A stretch of 64,000 bases of DNA from Scolanthus callimorphus (Eukaryota > Cnidaria > Anthozoa > Actiniaria > Edwardsiidae). This document shows positions 53,001-63,032 of the stretch, in pieces (position 1 is the first letter of the stretch; every line of letters begins with the position of its first letter). Under the pieces are notes generated by a model. The model saw only the letters and a program-made list of their open reading frames with translations, made no database searches and had not been told where the DNA came from. The stretch spans positions 620,001 through 684,000 of the forward strand of contig JAWWUD010000059.1 of assembly GCA_033964015.1 (NCBI GenBank), written 5' to 3'. The position numbers and the translations under genes were made by a program.

Positions 53001-56000
53001 GAGTTAGTGTTTTGCGTAGGTTGTGTGGTCCTGTCCTATCGCATTTTGTTCACTTATCTCCAGCCTTGAGGGCATGCTTTGGAATACGTTTTCAATTCTT
53101 CAAAGGCTGCATCCAAAATTTATCGGCCTATTTACATGGAAACACCTCCTTGAGGCATTTGTATTTAGGTAATACGGTAGGAAATACAACTTTCCCATTC
53201 AATTTGTATTGAACTGTCCACGGTGAGTGCAAGAGCTTTTTGTAAATACAAATGTAGTATATTCCCAATTGAACGAAAAAAGTGGTATGATCGCCTGCCG
53301 ATGCCCTACGCGAAGCTCCTGATGCATTCTTTTCGTATTGTATCAATTTCTAATCACTTGGCCTCAAATGGATTCTAATGAATGGTTAGGACTGTGGTGT
53401 ATGATAAAAAATGTAAATGTGTGAGACCAACTCCCCAGGCTTGCAGCTCGAAAACTGAATTGCGCTGTGTCTCAATGGTGCCACTGAAGCCAAGCAGCAG
53501 ATGCTGAGGGTGGTCTTATAAAGATGAATGGTCTACGAGTAAATGATCATTGCAGTTACCGATCTAGTGATAACTGATAGCAAAAAAATGCTCACATGAG
53601 AACACCTTTACTTTCCATCGCGCAGTGAAATTTTCCCTTCTAAAAACACCATTATTAGGTGGAAAACTTTGCGCGCCTATTGGGCAGGTTTGTTCCGAAA
53701 GGCTAACCAATGGAGAGTCACACCTGCATACGCAGAACACTCAAGGACGAAGGATCGATGCCATGTGAAAAATTAGAAAATTTTCACCAAGTCAGCTATT
53801 CATGCACATCCACATCCCACGTGTCCATTGAGATGAAAAGGCTGAATGCGATCTTCAACTGGCGTGGGCAGGAGGGATGTGACCTGTGACCAACATTTTT
53901 TACATACCTGCCATTCCCGCATCAGGTCTAAATATCTGGCAATTCAAAACTGTTATAGTTATTTGCCAGTGAAAAGACATTTTGTTGTATGATGCCCCAC
54001 CTCCCACACTTTTTTAGGTTGTAGCGGTATGTTCTTGGTATCCCTTGTATTAGATTACTTGACAAATTTGACCAGGATTTCAAGCAATTTTGTCAAAAAG
54101 TGGTAAAAAATCCAGTTTACTCCAAATTTTAGAACACCTTTGCTTGATTTTGGTTTTCTTTCGAGGATCGAACTACATATAAGGATCCGCCATGAAATTC
54201 GCTCGGAAAGCGGAGAAATTTCAAAGTTTACAACCTGTAGGACAATATTATGAAATAATGTCAGGTGCAACTCCTTCCAAATCCCTACACCTTTGTATAT
54301 AAACTGTATTTTCATAGGTTCCCTTCAAGATTTCTTGATGGAACTAACTAGAGTTACTTCTTGCATGCAAACCTTTCAAATGATGCTAAAATAAAGCCAA
54401 AAGCCTTAGTTCATACTTTCTAGGAACCCGATTTTTGGATACGTTGCTCGAATCACTAAAACAATCTGTCTTAATTGTTTTCTTCATTTGCTTTGCAGGG
54501 CCTTTTGAACAAGCAACGTGAGTATTGAAAACTGACTCACCCTACCATAATGCATTTGTTTTGTTTCTGTTAAACTTGATAGAGTGCCTTGTGGGATAAT
54601 TGTAATTCTCTGAGTGCACATGGAGCAATGAACTTCTTCGGGTTTTCGAAAAAATCCCCAAGAATGGGGAAGAAAAAAAACAAAATTAACTTGGATTCTT
54701 CACTCATTTGCGACTTTATTTATTCGACAACTAGTTCCTGCAAAGTTGAATTTCCCTGAAAGTTATGTTTATTCTCATAAACAGCCATTTCCGAAGGTGC
54801 CTTTGTATTGTTTCCAAAATTTCTTTCTTTGTCATGAAATTGTTTCCCGGTAACTCTCCCGAGTTGCTTTTAACGGCATCCCGATAAAATACCCCCCACT
54901 TCTCGTTAAATTTTCATACATTTACTGTACTTTGTGTTTTCACTCTTCCCATACTTCCTTACTAATGAGCACCCCGACTTTTTATGGTCCTGCACCGCCT
55001 ATGTAAGGGGGATACAGCGGCGTAGTCAGGAATTTCTGAAGGGGGGGCCGGATAGTGAAAACATGGGACGAAAATGTTCAAATTTCCTCCAGCAAATACA
55101 GTAAATGTATTGTATGGGAAAATCTCCCGAGAAAGGGGGGCCCCGGCCCCCTTGGCCCACCCCTGGCTACGGTCTTGGGATAGTTGTTTTAGTATATACC
55201 ATATCAGTAGAATAAAATACGGTGGATAAAGGTTCAAAACGCAATATCGCGCGCGAAACGAACCTCCATTTTGAAAGTTTTCTCAAACGTGTAAGTAGTG
55301 CTGCATGGATATCTACTATTTCAGGAACCAATCTGAGCGCGCGAAAATGACTATTCACTGATTTGGTATATACTAAATCTATCTATCAAAGCAGATGTCT
55401 TGCGCTGAATTGAGGCTGCCACGACGTAACAATGCAATGACGTATTGGCTGTAACACTAACCATTCAACTGGTTCTCATGGCCATTGCCGAGTTTCATAT
55501 CGTGAGGGACTGGGTACGAATCCCTTAATATTACGATAGTCAAAACAAGACCCACCTAGTAAGAAAGAGCACATCTTCCTGTGCAAAATTCGAAAATTTT
55601 TTGTTAATTGGGCCAATAATAACAAAGATATAGCAAACCTCCAAAATGTAATAAGAAACGTACGGTGTGCGGACATTTCTGTTGATTTTGTCCGGACGCT
55701 ATACGTTTCTAATTAAATTTTAGAGTTTTGAAATTGTTGTATCTTGGTCAGTATTGAGTCGATTAACACCAAATTTTCGGATTTACACAAATCGATGTGT
55801 TCTTTCTTACTAAGTGGGTCTTGTTTTGACTATCGTAATATTAAGGGATTCGTACGCAGTCCCTCACGATATGAAACTGGGCAATGCTGACTGTCGGAGG
55901 CTCTGGTGCCAGACTTGTCGGTTAGGCTAATGTCAAAATAGTGTGCGGGAATATCGGCCCAGAGCCAATGACCCCGGGGGGGGAACTCCCATATTTTTTG

Positions 56001-56612
56001 ACCGGGGATGATCGTCGGAAATTTTCAGTTTCACCCCTAAAAGATACCAAACATGGCGGGCCATGGCGTGGCTCTAATAATTTCTTACCCTAAAAGATAC
56101 CCTAAAAGATGAGGCCTTATGTGCAAAGTAGGCGCGAAGGAGACAGGTAACAGGTAAAAGATACCCATCAAGAAATTTCCGTGTTTGTTTCTAATTTATC
56201 GTCTTCTCATCGAGTAATCTCTCTTTCTTACACGGTTTTTAGAAGCACCATCATGAGAGAAAACAATTTGGACACATATTTCGGCCCTAAAAGATACCAA
56301 TCTCCCTAATTTTATTGAAGATTAAGATCACCCCTAAAGAGACCAAGGCCCCGTGATTTTAACCCCTAAAAGATACGACGATCATCCCCGGTCAAAAAAT
56401 ATGGGAGTCCCCCCCCCCTGGGCCAATGACAAACAACAAACAGCGGAGTAGGCTATGTTAACGAGATTGCCATTCCACTCAATAAACTTTGGTTACACAA
56501 AATATTTTTGTATGTTTGTTCATTTGTTTTCAGATATGCTTTGCGAGTTGGAGAGATGAGCGAACCAGTGTTCACAGATTCCGGTATCCACTTGATTCTG
56601 AGAACCGCCTGA
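49784..56612 (+). CDS. PIN1 peptidyl-prolyl cis-trans isomerase, 4 exons
   Basis: Exons 49784-50015, 52538-52660, 54499-54517, 56534-56612; 453 nt, 150 residues, all GT-AG and in phase. PIN1 isomerises phospho-Ser/Thr-Pro bonds in nuclear and cell-cycle proteins. WW domain at residues 4-34 (W8, Y20, Y21, W31) binds the phospho-motif. The parvulin domain, about 43-150, keeps the human set: H46 (H59), basic triad K50, R55, R56 (K63, R68, R69), C100 (C113), M117, Q118, F121 (M130, Q131, F134), S141 and H144 (S154, H157). The phosphorylatable Ser before W60 is also kept. The WW-PPIase linker is shorter than in human (163 residues). Start: ATG in TCTAACATGTCTG; in-frame codons upstream lack another ATG. 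Intact, so likely functional. Confidence 0.97.
50334..50789. mobile_element. Inverted-repeat element in PIN1 intron 1
   Basis: GGGTTAGTGATGGGTAAATA at the left; GGTACTCATCGCTACCCCTC at the right, imperfectly inverted. The interior carries several ACTTTTGA / GAGTCTGAG blocks in both orientations (for example CAGAGTCCGAGCCC and GAGACTCTGAGACG). Confidence 0.6.
50795..51447. mobile_element. Inverted-repeat element, 653 bp, in PIN1 intron 1
   Basis: TGTATCCGTCAATTCCAGCG then GTGACCATCCCCCCGGG at the left is inverted as CCCGGGGGTTGCCCG..., ATGGTCACCGCTGGAATTGA then CTGATACA at the right. Terminal repeat about 35 bp, one mismatch in the first 28. It abuts the previous element. Confidence 0.9.
51500..51755 (+). 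repeat. LINE 3' end with (TTA)n tail
   Basis: CACATTTTTAAACAGGTATA, T-rich body, then GTAAAGTGCCATTGAGCTTC, GGAGCTATAGAAATTTTG and ATTATTATTA. Similar in layout to 36817-37075. PIN1 intron 1. Confidence 0.65.
52080..52302. mobile_element. MITE, family C, full-length copy (223 bp)
   Basis: TGTGTGGTTCCAAAAATTAT, CCATACCCCC at the left; GGGGTATGGATATTTTCTGG, AACCACACA at the right. The best preserved member of the family, 235 bp before PIN1 exon 2. Confidence 0.92.
52538..52660 (+). CDS. PIN1 exon 2: PPIase helix region and catalytic Cys
   Basis: 123 nt, acceptor TTTACTGTAAG|GC (AAG acceptor), donor CAAA|GTAAGG, phase 1-1. [20 protein letters not shown], then [20 protein letters not shown]; the Cys is C100. 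Confidence 0.97.
52661..54498. other. PIN1 intron 2
   Basis: No clear element boundaries. An inverted pair (GGACACGTGGGATGTGGATG-like sequence near 53810 and CACATGTAGGATGTGGATGT near 52930, with AATTAGAAAATTTTC near 53775 and GATTTTCTATTTTTTC near 52972) suggests a degraded element over about 52900-53840. Confidence 0.4.
54499..54517 (+). CDS. PIN1 exon 3: 19 nt microexon
   Basis: Acceptor CTTTGCAG|GG, donor GCAAC|GTGAGT, phase 1 in, phase 2 out. It encodes RPFEQAT across its borders, including the substrate-pocket Phe (F121). Both neighbours require exactly this length to stay in frame. Confidence 0.93.
55014..55184. mobile_element. MITE-like element with CAG(C/T)GGCGTAG end
   Basis: CAGCGGCGTAGTCAGGAATT plus a G-run at the left; C/G-rich GGCCCACCCCTGGCTACGG at the right, imperfectly inverted. 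The CAGTGGCGTA-type terminus recurs at 62897. PIN1 intron 3. Confidence 0.6.
55188..55377. mobile_element. MITE, 190 bp, TTTAGTATATACCA ends
   Basis: TTTAGTATATACCATATCAG at the left, inverted at the right as CTGATTTGGTATATACTAAA. Related to 38222-38360. PIN1 intron 3. Confidence 0.92.
55491..55878. mobile_element. MITE, 388 bp, with about 85 bp near-perfect terminal repeats
   Basis: AGTTTCATATCGTGAGGGAC, ACGAATCCCTTAATATTACG, ATAGTCAAAACAAGACCCAC at the left, inverted at the right through TATGAAACT. Long, well-conserved arms imply a young insertion or a strong hairpin. PIN1 intron 3. Confidence 0.95.
55973..56422. mobile_element. 450 bp inverted-repeat element with 8 bp target duplication
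   Basis: Left CCCGGGGGGGGGAACTCCCA, TATTTTTTGACCGGGGATGA; right is its inverse ending GGGAGTCCCCCCCCCCTGGG. Flanked by CCAATGAC at 55965-55972 and 56423-56430. 8 bp duplications are typical of hAT-group transposases. The interior repeats CCCCTAAAAGATAC. It ends 111 bp before PIN1 exon 4. Confidence 0.95.
56534..56612 (+). CDS. PIN1 exon 4: C-terminal PPIase strands and stop
   Basis: 79 nt, acceptor TTTGTTTTCAG|AT to [23 protein letters not shown] then ILRTA; S141 and H144 lie in TDSGIH. The protein ends at the same point as human PIN1. Confidence 0.97.
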
Positions 56613-57174
56613 CCTAGGAGACCTGGGGACACTCTCTAAACCTAGGCATATTTAGACATGCATAGAAGATAACTTCAAACTCCACCCTTACTTTCATAAA
56701 GGCATTGCTAATATAGAACCCTAATAATAATAATAAGACAGGTTATTTTACAACTTGGAGCAACGTTTGGCCAAAAATACTGTTACTCAGTGATTTCTAT
56801 CCTAATTTGTAGATTTATGGTCCACATTTCGAAATATCACAAAAGGCAGAGGACTGGGTTCGCGCCGCCACAGAAATAAGCGTTTAAAAATGGAAAAATT
56901 ATTTAGAATCTATATAGGCTGTGATTGACATCACCATTTTAGATGCGAAAAATACGTGTATCTGTAAAAACTAAAGTTTATTTTCTCAGCTTCCTCTGGA
57001 ATTTTTTTACCGTCGCGATAATACAAAAACACTACCATGAAGGCCTTTGAAATGAGACTAAATTCAAAGCAACAGCTTTTTATTTTATTTCGAGTAACAA
57101 GATTTTTTGCCGCTTTCTGGCAAAATTGCTCGAAGTTCTAAAATAATCTGTCTTAACAACTTTCCCTGAAGGGG

Positions 57175-58458
57175 TACGAAAGCCGAGAAGGGACATTGGA
57201 TTTCAGTGTTCTTAAATACATTTCGTTGTTCTTAAAATACACTTCAGAGTTCTTATTTCGTTGTTCTTAAATTGACTTCAGAGTTCTTAAATTTCGTTGT
57301 TCTTAAATTGACTTCAGAGTTCTTATTTCGTTGTTCTTAAATTGACTTCAGAGTTCTTAAATTTCGTTGTTCTTAAATTGACTTCAGAGTTCTTAAATTT
57401 CGTTGTTCTTAAAATGAACTTCAGTGTTGTTAATTTCAGTGTTCTTAAAATTAGGGGGGAGAAGATTGATACGGCCAGTATTCTGGAGAATATTGTGGTC
57501 TGCGTATCACAATAAGATCCTTGTTCTAAAATATAACTGTTCTGATGCTCTCTGGATCCGCCACTGTAATATATACCGATTTGGATCAATTGTTGATTAA
57601 CATGTAGCTCTTCTAATTTCGGATTTAGTAATGCCACTTTGTTTTGTAGTAACGCTCATAATAGACTAGATAGAAGAGGAAGAGCTACATGTAATTCAAT
57701 GACAATTTATCCATATCGGTATATAGCCGCCAGCCAGCTTTCGGCTCGTTCGTTCGATTGTAACATGGCCGTCGTATGATTACAGTGATCATTGATATCG
57801 GAACCCCATCGGAGCATTGTGGAATTACAGTGGCGGATCCAGAGAGGGTTCCAAGGGTTGAGCATCAGAACAGTTATTTTAGAACAGGATCTTATTGTGA
57901 TACCCAGACCACAATATTCTCCAGAATACTCATGGCGGTATCAGTCTTCGAAGGAGTGAAGAAGAAACGGAACCCCCCTTAGTAAAATCCTGGATCGGGT
58001 CCTGGATCCACCACTTGGAAATCATTTTAAGAACTCGAAAATTTAAGATCTCTGAAGTTTATAAGGACGCGAAAGCTGAGATTTGGCAAAATAAAAATTA
58101 TATATGAACATACTATAAGAACATAGCTCAGGCTGTAAGCTTGATGGACTTTGAGAACACCGAAATTTAAGAACTCTGAAGTCAATTTAAGAACAACGAA
58201 ATTTAAGAACTCTGAAGTCAATTTAAGAACAACGAAATAAGAACTCTGAAGTCAATTTAAGAACAACGAAATTTAAGAACTCTGAAGTCAATTTAAGAAC
58301 AACGAAATAAGAACTCTGAAGTCAATTTAAGAACAACGAAATTTAAGAACTCTGAAGTCAATTTAAGAACAACGAAATAAGAACTCTGAAGTGTATTTTA
58401 AGAGCAACGAAATGTATTTAAGAACACTGAAATCCAATGTCCCTTCTCGGCTTTCGTA
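57175..58458. mobile_element. Foldback element, 1.28 kb, with tandem-repeat arms
   Basis: Arms begin TACGAAAGCCGAGAAGGGAC and end in the exact inverse CCCTTCTCGGCTTTCGTA. Each arm has many TTCTTAAATTGACTTCAGAG / TTCTTAAATTTCGTTG units of about 36 bp. The inner arms (CCAGTATTCTGGAGAATATT, CAATAAGATCCTTGTTCTAA, ATGTAGCTCTTC) are also inverted. Flanked by GAAGGGG (57168-57174 and 58459-58465). Structure recalls FB/TU-type foldback transposons. No transposase frame. Confidence 0.92.
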
Positions 58459-59167
58459 GAAGGGGAGGTGAATAGTATACACTTAATGACTGCTCTCGAG
58501 GGAAACAGCGAGTTTTGTTGTGCCGAGAATCTCGATGACTCGAAGGGTTCGTACGCGTCCTAAAAATCCTGGGATATCCTGGATTTTTATTTCCTTCCTA
58601 GAAAGTCTTTGAAAGTCCTGGAAATTTAAGGAAAATCCTGGAAAACTCCTGAAAAAATGTTTCAACTCTCAAATGTGGTTGAATCAGTCAGCTTTTGGGC
58701 TGCGAATTATGACATCCTCCAGACGTTCTTTTTCATGTTTTTATGGGGGAAGGGGGCATTTCTACCCAATAAAAACTCCTGGAAAATAACTAAAGACTTC
58801 CTGGAAAATCCTGGATTTTTGTTATTGAGAAAGCGTATGAACCATGATATCCGCCGCTAGGCAATGACCCTGAGGGGGATCTGTTGCGATGGGCGATTGG
58901 CAATTTTTCGGCTACTTCAGTAGGTCATTTTTTTTTTTTTTTGGGGGGGGGGGGCTTTTTGGGTGAACAGGAATTTTTTTCTTTTGCTGTAGTTGACTAT
59001 TTTGTTTCCTTGAAACGAAGGATGCACGTGCCCCCCCCCCCCCCCCCCTCTCTCAAAAGTCAAAATAGTCGGCCCATTACAATTCCATTGCTGAAAATCG
59101 CCAATCGCAACAGTGAATTTTGTGGTCGCGTAGCAATGCATTCGGTGGTAAAAGATTCATAATGTGG

Positions 59168-59275
59168 TATCGCTCATTCTCGAACCCAGAGCTCCCCGGC
59201 TCGTAACCTCGCGGGGGAGGCTCTGGTAACAGCCACTGACGTCGGCCATTTTCCGGGCACCAGAATGGGAAAAGG
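59168..59275. mobile_element. MITE of the GAGAATG/AGAGCT family, short copy
   Basis: TCATTCTCGAACCCAGAGCT, GTAACCTCGCGGGGGAGGCT then CTGG, ending CACCAGAATGGGAA. It is related to 33354-33625 and 22671-22866. Confidence 0.6.
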
Positions 59276-59976
59276 GACCTATGCGGTATTTTGACAAATT
59301 TCTGTTCTGAATAGTGTTGCCAGCTTCTTTATGTATCTAAACACTGTTTACCTAATTTCGCAGTCTAAATTTCAAATTGTATAGGTATTTGTATGGGGAA
59401 CCTGAGCTTCTTTTGCATCTTCCACGAAAGTATGAAATTCTGCATAAGGGCCCTTTTCCTTTGTCGGGACGCAATATGAATCTCTGTAAATGACAGAGAT
59501 TTTCCTTCGTGGGTAGACTGACTTTCATAATTCTGTTCACTCTAAAGCAAAGGCCCTCCAGACTAGGTATTTAGTTGTAAAAAGCTATTAGTTATCGTCA
59601 ACTAAGAATTTTAGCGTTTTTGAAGCTATTTGCTCAGCAAATCGCTTCTTAGTCATCGCCCTCGGACTATGTGACTATGTATGTATGTCACTTCGCGGGA
59701 ATCGTCCAGCTTGCACTCCATGTTGCTCCTGTTTCTACATTGTCAGTTTCACAAGAATCAAGGGTCATGAAGTTTCTGCCTTACAAATATTTGAATTTAA
59801 CCAATCATAGCCCTGCATCACCTTTACCCTCCCCTCACTTGTTACATTAATCAGTACGGCTCCCCACTATCCCCTCCCTTGTAGCATCATGGCAGTCACT
59901 TGTTCGGCGCTGGGTATCCTGTGTCTCGTCCCTACTCCCATCTAAAGCACTTAACCTTTGCCAACATATATATTTA

Positions 59977-60162
59977 GTATAAACCAACTAATGGTCTATT
60001 ACAAATCCTGCATTCTGATTGGCTGAGCTACTAATGGTCTATTAGTGATAGACCGTGCCTGGCGAAACCACCACCTTTCTTTGCAAGAAAACTTGATTTT
60101 TTCAACATAAAATAATGGAATTCATTGCCAAAACTGACCAACTAGTTGGTTTATACTAAAAC
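59977..60162. mobile_element. MITE, 186 bp, TTTAGTATAAACCAACTA ends
   Basis: TTTAGTATAAACCAACTAAT at the left is inverted as AACTAGTTGGTTTATACTAA at the right. The terminal TTTAGTATA resembles that of the 55188-55377 element, so the two may share a mobilising enzyme. Confidence 0.85.
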
Positions 60163-60837
60163 AATTAGACCTCTCGTCCTTCGGCCTCATGGTCTATTCA
60201 TCATAGCACATTCGGCCTCGAGGTCTAATTGTTAAATAGGCTACATAGGTCAATCAGTCGTCCATGTGGGACGAGCATTTTCTTCTTGGAGGTGATGTTA
60301 ATTGAGCATGCTCTCGGTATCACGTCATACATGCCCACCATCATGTATTATTTAGGACATTTCTATTACGACAAGTAAATAAGTATGGCTAAGGTACTAA
60401 AACGTTGAAAATATTGAAGTTGCCACTGAGCATGCGCAAGATGTTTTCCTAATTGTATTGCTACAGGAGATCAAATCACGCTAGAGTGCTTGAAAATAAA
60501 ACCTTTCCTCAGTTTTGTGCTGCATCGTGCTGCTTTGTACCAATCACCTAATTTACGAGGTGGATGTTTGCGAGTCTTGTCAGTCATCCGATCGAGTCAT
60601 GTTAATCGAGCGTGGAATTCAGCAAACGCCAGTGTGGAAATTGACAAGAGACTCTCTGTAAAAGTACAAGACATAGACAAATATTGATGAAACGGATGAA
60701 AATGAAAGGTGAAAAGACCTTACAGGTGAGAAATGGGAAAGAACAAGTCCAAGAAATAAGTCCAGAGTTCGTTCGAAGTCTTATCGAATATTCGAGCAAG
60801 ACGTATAAGTAAATAAAACGATCTTCAACCGATCTCC

Positions 60838-60911
60838 TCGATTGCTCATCGGTAGAATCTCCGCTCTGTAAACACTGAAGGTCCGGGGTTCGAATACCGA
60901 GAACTCAGGGT
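60838..60911 (+). tRNA. tRNA-like sequence, degenerate (SINE head or pseudogene)
   Basis: TTGCTCATCGGTAGAAT resembles a D arm/A box; CCGCTCTGTAAACACTG an anticodon arm; GGTCCGGGGTTCGAATACC a T arm/B box. The anticodon loop CTGTAAA would give GTA (Tyr), but Tyr tRNA genes usually carry an intron, the T stem is mispaired and the acceptor stem does not close. A T-rich tract follows. Most likely a tRNA-derived repeat. Confidence 0.35.
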
Positions 60912-61202
60912 TTGATTTTTTCTTTTCTTTTTTCTCAAAGCCTTTTTGTGCGCGGAATTAAGAAAACCACAGTAAACATCGCATTCAAAAGCAAGATGCA
61001 AGATCATCGAAAACCAGGGGCGTCGAGGGGGAGGCCCCACCTTTTTCGAAACCAAAAATGCAGTAAATATAAAGGGCAACATTTAAAATACATGCGAAAG
61101 TTTATTACGAAAGGCCCGTTGGGCCCCTTCCCATCAAAAATCCTCAATTGGCCTCAATGCTTAATACACACCCTTTACACAAACGTGCTTGTCTAGTGAC
61201 TC

Positions 61203-61476
61203 TTACTGTGCGACTACGTCAACCGGGCCATTTTGTAAGAAGTTAGCCAATCAGAAAGCGAGTACAGAACAAAGGATCTCGACTTTCTTGAGATTTCAGA
61301 CATCGAAATATTCACTTTTCTCTAAAAATTGTGGAAATTATGGGCAGAAATAACTTCAAAACACTTAATTACTCATCGTCAGATGTATTGCAGGTATTAA
61401 ATTTGCTTAAAATGGTTTGAATCTCTAAATGACAAACTTTTTACGGGATGGCCCGGTTGACGTAGTCGCACAGTAA
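61203..61476. mobile_element. MITE, 274 bp, TTACTGTGCGAC ends
   Basis: TTACTGTGCGACTACGTCAA, CCGGGCCATTTTGTA at the left; GGGATGGCCCGGTTGACGTA, GTCGCACAGTAA at the right. Terminal repeat about 34 bp, nearly perfect. Confidence 0.95.
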
Positions 61477-61800
61477 GGTCGGCATAGACTAGGGGATAAG
61501 TCCCCTAGTGTGTACTCCCTTTTTTGCGTTGAAGTTTCCGTCACAGAGACTGCATATTTGTCCCAGGGACAAGGCCCACGATTCAAACTGGTTTGATTCC
61601 TGGGACATGTCCCTGGGACAAATTGTGCAATTTTTGCAGGGTGTATGGTTCGCGGGACTTGTTCCCGCGTCCCAAGATAATTCTAGCCAATGAAAACACG
61701 CCATTCGACGAGTTCCCGCTCGGTCCCCGCGAATTCTCCCTTAGTGTGTACGGTATGTGGGACATCCCTTGGACTTGTCCCCTAGTCTGTGCCGGCCTTT
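61477..61800. mobile_element. Inverted-repeat element directly abutting the previous one
   Basis: GGTCGGCATAGACTAGGGGA, CTAGTGTGTACTCCC at the left; CCCTTAGTGTGTACGGTATG, TTGTCCCCTAGTCTGTGCCG then GCC at the right. Interior palindromic CCCAGGGACAAGGCCC / CATGTCCCTGGGACAA. Confidence 0.88.
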
Positions 61801-61807
61801 ATATATA

Positions 61808-61908
61808 GGTTCAAAACATAGGAGGAGGTCTTGCATAGAAATTCAAAACCGACAGCGGAGCTGGAGGTTTTGAATTTCTATGCAAGACCGACTCCGTAGT
61901 TTTGAACT
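61808..61908. mobile_element. Short palindrome, 101 bp
   Basis: GGTTCAAAACATAGGAGGAG, GTCTTGCATAGAAATTCAAA then ACC inverted as GGTTTTGAATTTCTATGCAA, GACCGACTCCGTAGTTTTGA then AC. Probably a MITE of minimal length or one arm pair of a larger element. Confidence 0.85.
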
Positions 61909-62402
61909 TGTTTACATACCTACCACACCAAAATTCTATTGTTTTTATGGAAAGCTCATTATCACTGTTTATCGCTTTCTGTGTGCCATTGTCAGAAATG
62001 GCAGAAATGGACAAAAAAGTAGCTTTGTAAACATAATTCCTAACATGTTGCATTTTCTTAATTCAGATTGGGAAATTTGTTTCCTGGATATTACTGCATG
62101 CCGGCGAAATATGACAAGCAATGACGATGTTTGTGAGTTTCAATTTGACTTTTTTTCTTGAAAAAGGAAAGGAAAGAAATACAATTTGTATTGAATAGAA
62201 TTGAACTGAGGGATTGAACATGATCATTGTATTGGCTTATTGTTTACATTAAATTTCCCAACGATAGTCAATGGATATTGTTTTACTTTCGTGTAATTTT
62301 GAGACAGAATAGTAGTAGTGCACAATTTAGAATTGATTTTTGGGGAGCGGGACTAATTATTTAATTCTGGTGCTAGGGTTGTGTTGTGATTTGATTAATT
62401 TA

Positions 62403-62496
62403 GAGGAGCGTGTAGCTTAATGTAAGACCCGGTACAGGTTTTACATTTGGATGTAAGACCTGTACCGGGTCTTACATTAGCCCAACACTCCCCTAA
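62403..62496. mobile_element. Short palindrome, about 94 bp
   Basis: GAGGAGCGTGTAGCTTAATG, TAAGACCCGGTACAGG inverted as CCTGTACCGGGTCTTACATT, AGCCCAACACTCCCCT. Stem of about 40 bp. Confidence 0.85.
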
Positions 62497-62896
62497 ATTG
62501 TTCAAATGCCGCTACCATCTTTTAAATAGTATAGGTTTTGCATCAGGGTTCAAGACCTGCATAAAACAATAGGATTTGGGTGTGGTAGGTTTTTAAACTT
62601 CGTTCACACTAGGCCTGAAACATGTTCAGACTAAGCATGTTTCAAAATTTTATTGTCCATTTGCACCTCCTATAAAACATCACAACTGTCAGTGTGATGG
62701 GTGTCTCTAATAATATCTACTGTGGTGACATTTTGTACCAAATTGGTTTAAAGTTACTGAGTTACTGAATATTCAGTAACATATTTACTTGACCCAGGGA
62801 GTGGACGTAACCTTTTACTGCAAAGACTCCCGAATACCCAGGGCGAACGTCGAGACTAGAGTCGTGTCAAATTACGTATTTTAAAGTCACTGATTC

Positions 62897-63032
62897 CAGT
62901 GGCGTACGCAGCATAGAGGCCTGCAAGCTAGGGCCTAGCTAGGTGGGGGAGGGGGGGACTTTGTTAGTAGCTCATGGATGCAGTTCAGTGCTTGTAGGCC
63001 TGCAGATTTGAAAAATCTGCGTACGTCCGAGG
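62897..63032. mobile_element. MITE-like, CAGTGGCGTACGCAG end
   Basis: CAGTGGCGTACGCAGC and TAGAGGCCTGCAAGC at the left; TGTAGGCCTGCAGATTT and TCTGCGTACGTCC at the right, imperfectly inverted. Confidence 0.6.

Noticed and set aside
60838..60911. Functional tRNA-Tyr gene
   Set aside because: T stem mispaired, acceptor stem does not close, no intron as expected for Tyr; kept only as a low-confidence tRNA-like repeat.
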